Shown: piece by piece, positions 6,798 to 14,430 of the stretch | How positions within the stretch are numbered: the first letter of the stretch is position 1 | How the letters are laid out: each line of letters starts with the position of its first letter | Origin: Saprospirales bacterium | GTDB lineage: Bacteria > Bacteroidota > Bacteroidia > Chitinophagales > Saprospiraceae | Assembly (NCBI GenBank): GCA_003448025.1 | Contig: DLXL01000515.1 | Location: 503 to 17,009 of the forward strand | Direction: 5' to 3' | Length of the DNA stretch: 16,507 bases | Notes under the pieces: generated by a model | Databases searched by the model: none | What the model was told of the DNA's origin: nothing | What the model saw: the letters and a program-made list of their open reading frames with translations, nothing else | Program-made: the position numbers and the translations under genes

Positions 6798-7868
6798 ATG
6801 AAAATTTCACAATTTTATTTTGTATTGGTAGGTTTTGCCATTTTGGTTACTAGTTGTAAAAAAAACGAACTCGAACCGTACACTTCTTCAATGTATTCGG
6901 AGCCTCCTGTAAGCATCAATGCTGAACTGAATAACGGCTGTTTACATTTCAAAGACGAGGCCTCATTCTTTGAAGCCTTAGAAATGGTTAATAAAGCTAG
7001 CACGGCAAATCTTGATGAATGGGAGTCGAAGATTGGATTTAAGTCTGTTGGGTGCATCCTAAACGAGGCGAGTGCACAACTTATGAGCCAACCAGCAGCA
7101 AATGTGCTCAGTGCTTACGAAGAAGTGTATCCAGGCTTATTATACTTAAATGATACAGATGAATTAAGCGCAAAAGTAGCACATGGAAACATACTCAGGT
7201 TGCTTAGCCCTGATCGGGAGTTATTTATTGGCCAAGGGCTTTACAAGTTTACGGAGGCAGGGCAATTCATAGTATCCAACGGCGACAGGTCGATTCTAAG
7301 CCAATTAGAAAATAGCCGGGAAAGCGTTTTAGGGAAATACTATTATTTTCCATTCAGTCGCCCCATAGCTTCTGAGAGGGATTGTGGATTCCTGATTCCC
7401 GACGTCATAAAAATGAATGGTGACGGGAATCGCCAATCACACTTAAAACACTTCTTCAATATTATCCAGGTGGAAATGTCCGAGTTGCCCGGAAGGTTCA
7501 TTATAGAGCATTTTGTGAACGTAGTAGGAACGGCCAAAAAGAAGGATCTGTTTGGTTGGCATGAATACAAGACCAATCACGAACTTGAATGGAATTTCCG
7601 ATTAAGGATTGCCAATGAATACAGCTTGTTGAATACTCCGGAGGGAGTTCCAAGTGGTGTTATGATCGAAATGTATGATAAAAACCACATTGGGTCTCGA
7701 ACTGATGCCAACAAAGTTAGCTGCTCCTACTGGACTAAATTTTTCAAAGCAACTCATGTGCCTTATACCTATTTACAATATGCAGACCCATTATGGGAAC
7801 GCATTTGGACAAACAGGCACAGGCCACAAGGTATATATCCATTGTGGAATTCTTTTAGCTGTCAATAA
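6798..7868 (+). CDS. Hypothetical lipoprotein, Bacteroidota-type
   Basis: A 356-aa protein with a clear lipoprotein signal: short basic start, hydrophobic run and lipobox VTSC with the acylated cysteine at residue 20. The next residues, KKNELEP, are charged in the way Bacteroidota surface-lipoprotein export signals often are. The mature part opens with CLHFKDEASFFEALEMVNKAS... and DEWESKIGFKS, a pattern I associate with uncharacterised Bacteroidota lipoproteins, but I cannot assign a family with confidence. No enzyme motif is visible. The gene stands alone, with 251 nt before it and a hairpin after it, and uses more A/T-ending codons than its neighbours, which hints at a different history. 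Confidence 0.75.
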   Translation: MKISQFYFVLVGFAILVTSCKKNELEPYTSSMYSEPPVSINAELNNGCLHFKDEASFFEALEMVNKASTANLDEWESKIGFKSVGCILNEASAQLMSQPAANVLSAYEEVYPGLLYLNDTDELSAKVAHGNILRLLSPDRELFIGQGLYKFTEAGQFIVSNGDRSILSQLENSRESVLGKYYYFPFSRPIASERDCGFLIPDVIKMNGDGNRQSHLKHFFNIIQVEMSELPGRFIIEHFVNVVGTAKKKDLFGWHEYKTNHELEWNFRLRIANEYSLLNTPEGVPSGVMIEMYDKNHIGSRTDANKVSCSYWTKFFKATHVPYTYLQYADPLWERIWTNRHRPQGIYPLWNSFSCQ

Positions 7869-7878
7869 TCACATCCCG

Positions 7879-7907
7879 GGGTGGTTGAGCGTTCCTCTCA
7901 GCCACCC
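7879..7907 (+). terminator. Hairpin after orphan lipoprotein gene, probable terminator
   Basis: An 11-bp stem GGGTGGTTGAG/CTCAGCCACCC (7879-7889 with 7897-7907, one G-T pair) with a 7-nt loop begins 11 nt after the stop codon. The following T tract is poor (TTGATT), so termination may be inefficient or factor-assisted. Confidence 0.6.
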
Positions 7908-7955
7908 TTGATTCCATATTGAGTATTCTTCGTGCTAATAAAAAACATCGCATTC

Positions 7956-8555
7956 ATGAAAAAGTCAGCATCCATCCCTGCATGTCTCTGCCTCATTTTA
8001 GCCTTTGGTGTACTTGCCATTCAAAATGCTCATGCGCAAGCGCCTGAAAAGTTCAAATTTGGCCTAAAAGCCTCTGCGCTCTATGCAAGTCCTGCCGTAG
8101 TTAATCCGGAGCCTTCTCAAGTGGCTTTGGGGGGCTACAACCCTGTATGGGGGTACGATGTTAGCATTTTTGCCAAGAGAAAAATCTGGAAAAGCATATC
8201 AATTCTTGGCCAAATAGGTAATTCTCTCCAGGGCAGGAGTTGGGAAGGTGCTCAGTATCGTCACCACCTGGTATACGCTGAACTGGGCGTCAGCATGCGC
8301 CTGATTCATCCGGTTTTTATAGAAGCTGGACTCCGGGGCGGCGGGGTGGTAGCCACTAACGACCCTTACAAAGTGAACATGAATAAAGGTGATTTTGGCG
8401 GTCGTTTAGGGCTGGGACTGCAGTTTTCACGCAAATTCAGCCTGCATCTGGATTACCTCAGATCCTTTACGCCATTCAGGGAAACAACCCTTCCGAGTGG
8501 CAACTACGGTGTTTTCAGGAGAAATTTTGCGGCAGGCCTTTCTTATACTTTCTAA
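7956..8555 (+). CDS. Small outer-membrane beta-barrel protein
   Basis: A 199-aa protein from the ATG at 7956; the frame extends to a GTG at 7932, but the ATG gives a normal signal peptide (KK, hydrophobic core, cleavage near AHAQA). The mature part alternates aromatic/hydrophobic and polar residues in strands, with Gly-rich turns such as GLRGGGVVAT and FGGRLGLGLQF, and ends in GLSYTF, a terminal aromatic typical of outer-membrane barrels. About eight strands would fit (inference), similar to PorT/OmpA-like small barrels. It lies 17 nt before the TonB-dependent receptor gene and is probably co-transcribed. No ligand can be inferred. Confidence 0.75.
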   Translation: MKKSASIPACLCLILAFGVLAIQNAHAQAPEKFKFGLKASALYASPAVVNPEPSQVALGGYNPVWGYDVSIFAKRKIWKSISILGQIGNSLQGRSWEGAQYRHHLVYAELGVSMRLIHPVFIEAGLRGGGVVATNDPYKVNMNKGDFGGRLGLGLQFSRKFSLHLDYLRSFTPFRETTLPSGNYGVFRRNFAAGLSYTF

Positions 8556-8572
8556 CCAAAGTAAGACTCCTG

Positions 8573-10996
8573 ATGCGATTTTTTCATCTTCTCGCATTGC
8601 TGTTCCTTTGTCATAAGGTTGCGTCCCAATCCGTTCATGGCTTTGTCAGGGAACTGGGTTCGCTCGAGCCACTGATTGGGGCTACCGTTTACGATACCGT
8701 GTCTAATACACGGACAATGACCAATGAATTTGGCTTTTTCTCTATGACCGTAAAAGGCAGGGAGGTGATATTTCTCAAAGCAAACTATCCCCATTACGTA
8801 TCTGCGATAGTGCCTGTTTCTACTTTGAACCGGGATACGGCAGTGGTGATTTTGCTGGAACCATTGTCGTTGAATGAAGTGGTTGTCTCCGGGAGCAGTA
8901 AAAAGGGGCCACCTCCCCTCGGAGTGGCCACCATCACCAGGGAAAAACTGCTTTCCATACCATCAATAGGTGGGGTTCCCGACTTGCTTCGGGCGATGGG
9001 CACCTTGCCAGGGGTATCAACTGGCGGAGAATTGTTCACAGGAATGCTTGTTCGTGGCGGAAATGACGACCAGAACCTGCACCTTTTGGACGGCGCACCA
9101 ATCTATGGCACAACCCATCTGCTTAATCTGGTATCTCTTTACAATGCGGAAGCAATTAAAAAAGCCCAATTGTACAAAGGACTGTTTCCTGCTCGTTTTG
9201 GGGGCCGGGCCTCGTCTGTGTTAGATGTACACTTCAGAGAAGGTAATAAAGAAAAATGGCAAGGAAATGTCGGACTGGGCATATTGAATTCTTCTTTTTT
9301 AGCAGAGGGGCCGTTGGGGAAATCGAAAAAAACATCACTGCTGATTGCCGGCCGGGCAACGTACCTGGACCTATTTAAGCTGAAGCAAAAAAGAGAGATC
9401 GCCCAACAGCAAAACGGTTACCATAACTTCAGCAATTTTGGGTTTTACGACATCAATGCCAAGCTTAACCGCGAATGGGGACAAAAGCACAAGATGTCCC
9501 TAAACTTCTATTATGGATCTGATCGCCAAAACAGCATTGACCAGAACATTTTCGTGGGTTTCAAGTCGAATCATTTTGCCGATATCAGCACTGCAAACCA
9601 ACAGCTCTCCAACCTTTCCGTTTGTGCCAGATATTCTAATGTGTTATCCGATCGGGCTTTTTTTTACGTCACCTCTAGCTTTAATCAATATGTCAACTCG
9701 ATCGAAGAGTCAACCCGCAGCTATGGGAATAACGATTCTTTGTTCATAGGGAATATTGTTAAAGACCAACATCTGCGATATCGAGGCGCCGGTATCCAAA
9801 AATTTGAGGGAAAAAACCTGGCAAACCGCGCCGCTATTGACATTCGATGGAACGAAACGCACCTGCTCCGTTTGGGATGGGAAGGGATTTTACACAGATT
9901 GATGCCGGGTGACTTTTCCCGACAGGTTACGGTCAGGTCGGAAACCGGACAAAACAATGTTGACCAAAGCGACCGAGTGGTCAATAATTCACAGACATTA
10001 TTTGAAAATGCCCTTTACCTGGAGGACGACATCAAGCCCCACGGGCAGCGTTTATCTTTGTTGCCGGGCATCCGCTTAAGTCATTTTTCGGCAGCTTCGC
10101 GATGGGCTTTTGACCCTCGACTGGGGGTTGAATACAAGGTTTCGGAACGATGGAGTGTTTCTGCCGGGCTTGGCCGCGTTACCCAGTTTTTGCACACCCT
10201 CAACGGCGAGTTGAACCGATTCGACAAACAGATTTGGATAGGTTCCGATCAAGATTTCCCTCCGCAAATATCCTATATGGCAACCGCGGGGGTATCCACT
10301 TCACTTGAAAATGCCAAAAGTGTGTTATCCGTGGAGTTTTTTCACCGCCGAATGAATAATTTGGTGACGTTCCGTTTTAATCCCGACAATATCTATGCTT
10401 ACGCAGACTGGAAACAAAACATGTACGGTAAAGGCCGGGGGAAATCTACCGGGATTGACCTGTACTGGGAAACAACCTTATCCGCAATTCAAGCCTCGGC
10501 AGCCTATACTTTGTCCTGGAACGAGCGCCAGTACCCGGATTTGAATGGAGGGGCCTGGTTTCCGGCCAAATACGATCGCAGACATGACCTCAAACTAACA
10601 GCAAGCTATGTACCTCGCCGCAGTAAATGGTCGTTTGGAGCTACCTGGTTTTACAATACAGGCCACCGATATACGCTTCCGGTAGGCACAGCGAGCGCGT
10701 CTCCTGTTTTTGGCGGTTTTCCGGTGTTCGGTCAAATCAATAATGTCAGAATGCCTGCATATCACAGGTTAGATCTGTTGGCAAAGTGGACAAATACCCC
10801 CGAAAAAGGGTTCATTAAGTCCTATTCTTTTTCTTTTGACATCATGAACGCCTACAACAGACTTAACCCATACGGCCTGGTGGTCAGAACGGAAAGTTAC
10901 ATTGCTCCCGATGGCCGGCAATTGGAAAAGCAAGTGGTTAAAGGGGTGGCCATTTTGCCCATTTTGCCATCCATTAGTTTTAAAGCAAATTTTTAA
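8573..10996 (+). CDS. TonB-dependent receptor with carboxypeptidase-regulatory-like domain
   Basis: An 807-aa outer-membrane transporter. Residues 1-18 are a signal peptide. Residues about 20-100 form a CarboxypepD_reg-like domain (VHGFVREL...PLIGATVY...TMTNEFGFFSMTV). NEVVVSGS (101-108) precedes the plug, about 115-222, with LLRAMGTLPGVST, GMLVRGGNDDQNLHLLDGAPIY and LYKGLFPARFGGRASSVLDV. The remainder is a barrel ending in SISFKANF with a terminal Phe. It would import a ligand using TonB energy. It is shorter than SusC proteins (about 1000 aa) and is paired with a DUF4249 lipoprotein instead of SusD, so a glycan substrate should not be assumed. The gene starts 17 nt after the barrel gene and ends 5 nt before the lipoprotein gene. 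Confidence 0.93.
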   Translation: MRFFHLLALLFLCHKVASQSVHGFVRELGSLEPLIGATVYDTVSNTRTMTNEFGFFSMTVKGREVIFLKANYPHYVSAIVPVSTLNRDTAVVILLEPLSLNEVVVSGSSKKGPPPLGVATITREKLLSIPSIGGVPDLLRAMGTLPGVSTGGELFTGMLVRGGNDDQNLHLLDGAPIYGTTHLLNLVSLYNAEAIKKAQLYKGLFPARFGGRASSVLDVHFREGNKEKWQGNVGLGILNSSFLAEGPLGKSKKTSLLIAGRATYLDLFKLKQKREIAQQQNGYHNFSNFGFYDINAKLNREWGQKHKMSLNFYYGSDRQNSIDQNIFVGFKSNHFADISTANQQLSNLSVCARYSNVLSDRAFFYVTSSFNQYVNSIEESTRSYGNNDSLFIGNIVKDQHLRYRGAGIQKFEGKNLANRAAIDIRWNETHLLRLGWEGILHRLMPGDFSRQVTVRSETGQNNVDQSDRVVNNSQTLFENALYLEDDIKPHGQRLSLLPGIRLSHFSAASRWAFDPRLGVEYKVSERWSVSAGLGRVTQFLHTLNGELNRFDKQIWIGSDQDFPPQISYMATAGVSTSLENAKSVLSVEFFHRRMNNLVTFRFNPDNIYAYADWKQNMYGKGRGKSTGIDLYWETTLSAIQASAAYTLSWNERQYPDLNGGAWFPAKYDRRHDLKLTASYVPRRSKWSFGATWFYNTGHRYTLPVGTASASPVFGGFPVFGQINNVRMPAYHRLDLLAKWTNTPEKGFIKSYSFSFDIMNAYNRLNPYGLVVRTESYIAPDGRQLEKQVVKGVAILPILPSISFKANF

Positions 10997-11001
10997 GCGC
11001 T

Positions 11002-11844
11002 ATGACCATCAGAACGCTTCTTTTTGGCATGTTTATTTTAGTCTGCGGCTGTGAGCTGGAGACAGAAGTGGACATTGACTTACCCCCGGATGCCGGGAAA
11101 ATGCCTGTTATTCTTTGTTTTGCCGGACCAGATCAGCCCGTTTTGGCCTATGTCGGGCAGTCAGCGCCGCTATCTGCTGATTCAGTGTTAGGTATTCCCA
11201 CCGTTATTTCTTTCCGCATCATGCAGGGTAATGAGTTATTGGGGGAACTTAAGCCAGGTCCTGAGCCTGGCGTATATGTGTCAGAGGGCCCTTGGCCATT
11301 TATAGAAGGGGCGCCCTATCACCTCGAAGTTCATACCGTTGAATTTGGTAAAACCAGCTCAAGGCCAGCGTATTTGCCTGATTACAACGGTATAACCCAT
11401 GCTTTTTTGCAGGACTCAACCTATGGCGAATATGGCTATTTCGACGTTGGTATTCAGTTTGATGACCCTGCGCACATCGAGAACTTTTATGCAGCCAAAG
11501 CAAACTATTTCAATCATGGGATTGCCCTGGTAGATAGCAGTGCCTCCTACGCACATTTGCCGCTATTCAAATTTGATGATGTATTATTTGACGGCAACCC
11601 GCATTTTTTTTCCATCACCATCCCCAAACAGCTCAATTTGGATGGCAACCAAAGAGTAACAGAGGCCGATATCATTCTTTTTAATATCTCAAGGGGCTTG
11701 TTCAGGTTTTTGTCGAGTATTACCCAAAACGAGGGCACTGCCCAGGATGTTTTATTGAGTACCGTACCAGTTGAAAGCAACATCATTGGAGGCGCGGGTG
11801 TATTTGGACTTTTTAGAAGCGATACGGTAAAAATTGGGTTATAA
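11002..11844 (+). CDS. DUF4249 family lipoprotein, receptor partner
   Basis: A 280-aa protein with a lipoprotein signal ending LVCGC (cysteine 17; Cys at -2 is unusual for a lipobox) followed by an acidic ELETEVDIDLP stretch. The mature part follows the DUF4249 plan: an N-terminal beta domain (MPVILCFAGPDQPVLAYVGQSAPL...), a middle segment with PGVYVSEGPWPFIEGAPYHLEVHT, and a C-terminal part describing loss of order into helices. DUF4249 lipoproteins are habitually encoded next to TonB-dependent receptors in Bacteroidota; the 5-nt spacing here supports a complex with the upstream receptor at the outer membrane. The specific ligand is unknown. Confidence 0.85.
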   Translation: MTIRTLLFGMFILVCGCELETEVDIDLPPDAGKMPVILCFAGPDQPVLAYVGQSAPLSADSVLGIPTVISFRIMQGNELLGELKPGPEPGVYVSEGPWPFIEGAPYHLEVHTVEFGKTSSRPAYLPDYNGITHAFLQDSTYGEYGYFDVGIQFDDPAHIENFYAAKANYFNHGIALVDSSASYAHLPLFKFDDVLFDGNPHFFSITIPKQLNLDGNQRVTEADIILFNISRGLFRFLSSITQNEGTAQDVLLSTVPVESNIIGGAGVFGLFRSDTVKIGL

Positions 11845-11907
11845 CTTTACCGGATAAAAAAGTGTGCTGCACCTTCCAGTTCAGTAGCATAAATCCAATC
11901 CCCACTC

Positions 11908-12246
11908 ATGCCCTTCCTCCTCTTTTACATCACCCATCCAGACGAAGCCACCGCACGCCAAATAGCGAACACGTTGGTAGAGCGCAGACTGGCGGCATGC
12001 GCCAATATTTTCCCCATTAGCAGCGCTTACTGGTGGCAGGGAGCGGTACAGCAGGAAAGCGAATGGGTTTCTCTAGTGAAAACCCGCCTGGAGCTGGAAA
12101 TCACGCTGGAAAAGGCGGTGCAGGAATTACACCCTTACGAAGTACCCTGTATTATGCGGTTGGAGGTGCGAGCCAATGAAGCGTATGAAAAGTGGGTGGA
12201 AGAGAGCACCATCCCCCCCGTACCGGCTGCTTCAGCTGCCGAATGA
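11908..12246 (+). CDS. cutA: Divalent cation tolerance protein CutA
   Basis: A 112-aa CutA1 protein, a small ferredoxin-like-fold trimer linked to divalent-metal tolerance, although its exact role is debated. Family landmarks: ITHPDEATARQIANTLVERRLAACANIFPISSAYWWQGAVQQESEWVSLVKTR, then the conserved HPYEVPCI (His near 72) and a final amphipathic helix KWVEEST. It is translated from its own ATG with 63 nt to the previous gene and no obvious promoter. Odd point: the last ten residues (PPVPAASAAE) are encoded largely by one copy of a 26-bp palindromic repeat, so the native C-terminus has been extended or replaced. Confidence 0.93.
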   Translation: MPFLLFYITHPDEATARQIANTLVERRLAACANIFPISSAYWWQGAVQQESEWVSLVKTRLELEITLEKAVQELHPYEVPCIMRLEVRANEAYEKWVEESTIPPVPAASAAE

Positions 12247-12330
12247 TGCTAAAATTTCCGGCAGCTAAAGCAGCCGGTACGGGGTTGTGTGGAAAGCAAA
12301 ATCTCGGCAGCTAAAGCAGCCGGTACGGGG
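12216..12330. repeat. Three copies of a 26-bp palindromic repeat, first overlapping cutA
   Basis: A 26-bp element with core CGGCAGCTAAAGCAGCCGG occurs at 12259-12284 and 12305-12330 in direct orientation (identical) and at 12216-12241 in inverted orientation with one change. The inverted pair can form a 26-bp stem around a 17-nt loop containing the cutA stop codon. Each unit is itself an imperfect palindrome around TAAA. REP-like; it may also act as a transcript 3' end for cutA. Confidence 0.88.
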
Positions 12331-12402
12331 AAGGCCATTCAGAATCAAAAGTTTGTGAAACCGGCCTGATGTGGTGCGCCTCAAAATTTTCTTTGGCACG
12401 AA

Positions 12403-12459
12403 AAAAAGCCGCTACAATGCTTTTTTTACCAAAAGAATCGTACTTTTGCGCGGCTTTTT
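12403..12459. repeat. 10-bp inverted repeat flanking the atpD promoter box
   Basis: AAAAAGCCGC at 12403-12412 is exactly complementary to GCGGCTTTTT at 12450-12459, with 37 nt between. The second arm plus its T run resembles half of a terminator and lies immediately after the TACTTTTG box. It could be a terminator for upstream transcription or a regulatory site. Confidence 0.55.
12441..12448 (+). promoter_or_regulatory. -7 promoter box (TAnnTTTG) for atpD-atpC
   Basis: TACTTTTG matches the Bacteroidota -7 consensus exactly. No clear TTTG lies about 20 nt upstream. Transcription would start near 12455, giving a leader of about 75 nt before the atpD ATG at 12532. Confidence 0.5.
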
Positions 12460-12522
12460 GAAAGGGGCATCCATTTTCCGGTCGCCGGATGCCACAAAAC
12501 CTGCACCGGATACCAAATATAA

Positions 12523-14049
<1,527 letters not shown>

Positions 14050-14052
14050 ACG

Positions 14053-14100
14053 ATGAACGATGGACGATGAACGGTAACACGTTGATGGTCCATCGTTCAT
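14053..14100. repeat. Inverted repeat between atpD and atpC
   Basis: ATGAACGATGGAC at 14053-14065 is perfectly complementary to GTCCATCGTTCAT at 14088-14100 (13 bp, 22-nt loop). The loop itself contains another ACGATGAACG copy, so the region is internally repetitive. There is no T tract, so it is more likely an mRNA-processing or stability hairpin, or an intergenic repeat, than a terminator. Confidence 0.75.
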
Positions 14101-14116
14101 ATCTCATTGTCTGCAT

Positions 14117-14362
14117 ATGAATCTGGTAATTCTTAGTCCTGAAAAAGAAATCTTCTCCGGTGAGGTAAAATCTGTGATTGTACCTGGCACGGAAGGGCAA
14201 TTCGAGATGCTGAACAAGCATGCAGCGATTGTTTCCTCCCTGCAAAAAGGTGAGGTGAAGGTGACCAAATCTAACGGCGAAAAACTTTCTTTTGCTGTAG
14301 ATGGTGGCTTCGCAGAATGCCTGAACAACGAGATCTCTGTGCTCGTTTCGGGTGCTCAGTAG
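14117..14362 (+). CDS. atpC: F1F0 ATP synthase subunit epsilon, short form
   Basis: An 81-aa epsilon subunit, part of the central rotor stalk linking F1 to F0. The whole protein is the N-terminal beta-sandwich: MNLVILSPEKEIFSGEVKSVIVPGTEGQFEMLNKHAAIVSSLQKGEVKV, then VDGGFAECLNNEISVLVS. The C-terminal two-helix inhibitory domain of E. coli-type epsilon (total about 135 aa) is absent, as in other short Bacteroidota AtpC proteins, so helix-based inhibition of ATP hydrolysis is not expected. It lies 67 nt after atpD, separated by an inverted repeat, and is followed by a strong terminator. Confidence 0.96.
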   Translation: MNLVILSPEKEIFSGEVKSVIVPGTEGQFEMLNKHAAIVSSLQKGEVKVTKSNGEKLSFAVDGGFAECLNNEISVLVSGAQ

Positions 14363-14387
14363 GTTTTTCAGGATAGGTATTTTTCAA

Positions 14388-14430
14388 GAGGTGATATCTC
14401 CAGTTTGAGCGGAGATATCAGCTCTTTTTT
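14388..14430 (+). terminator. Rho-independent terminator of atpD-atpC
   Basis: A 10-bp stem TGATATCTCC/GGAGATATCA (14392-14401 with 14411-14420), extended after one mismatch by GAG/CTC, has a 9-nt loop and is followed by a T run at 14425-14431. It lies 26 nt after atpC. The minus strand lacks a comparable T run, so it mainly serves the + strand although a convergent gene ends right beside it. Confidence 0.9.

Noticed and set aside
7932..7955. GTG start for the small barrel protein
   Set aside because: It adds eight residues before an otherwise standard signal peptide; the ATG at 7956 is better.
8573..11844. SusC/SusD-type polysaccharide utilisation locus
   Set aside because: The receptor is too short for SusC, the lipoprotein is DUF4249-like with no SusD features, and no glycoside hydrolases are present.
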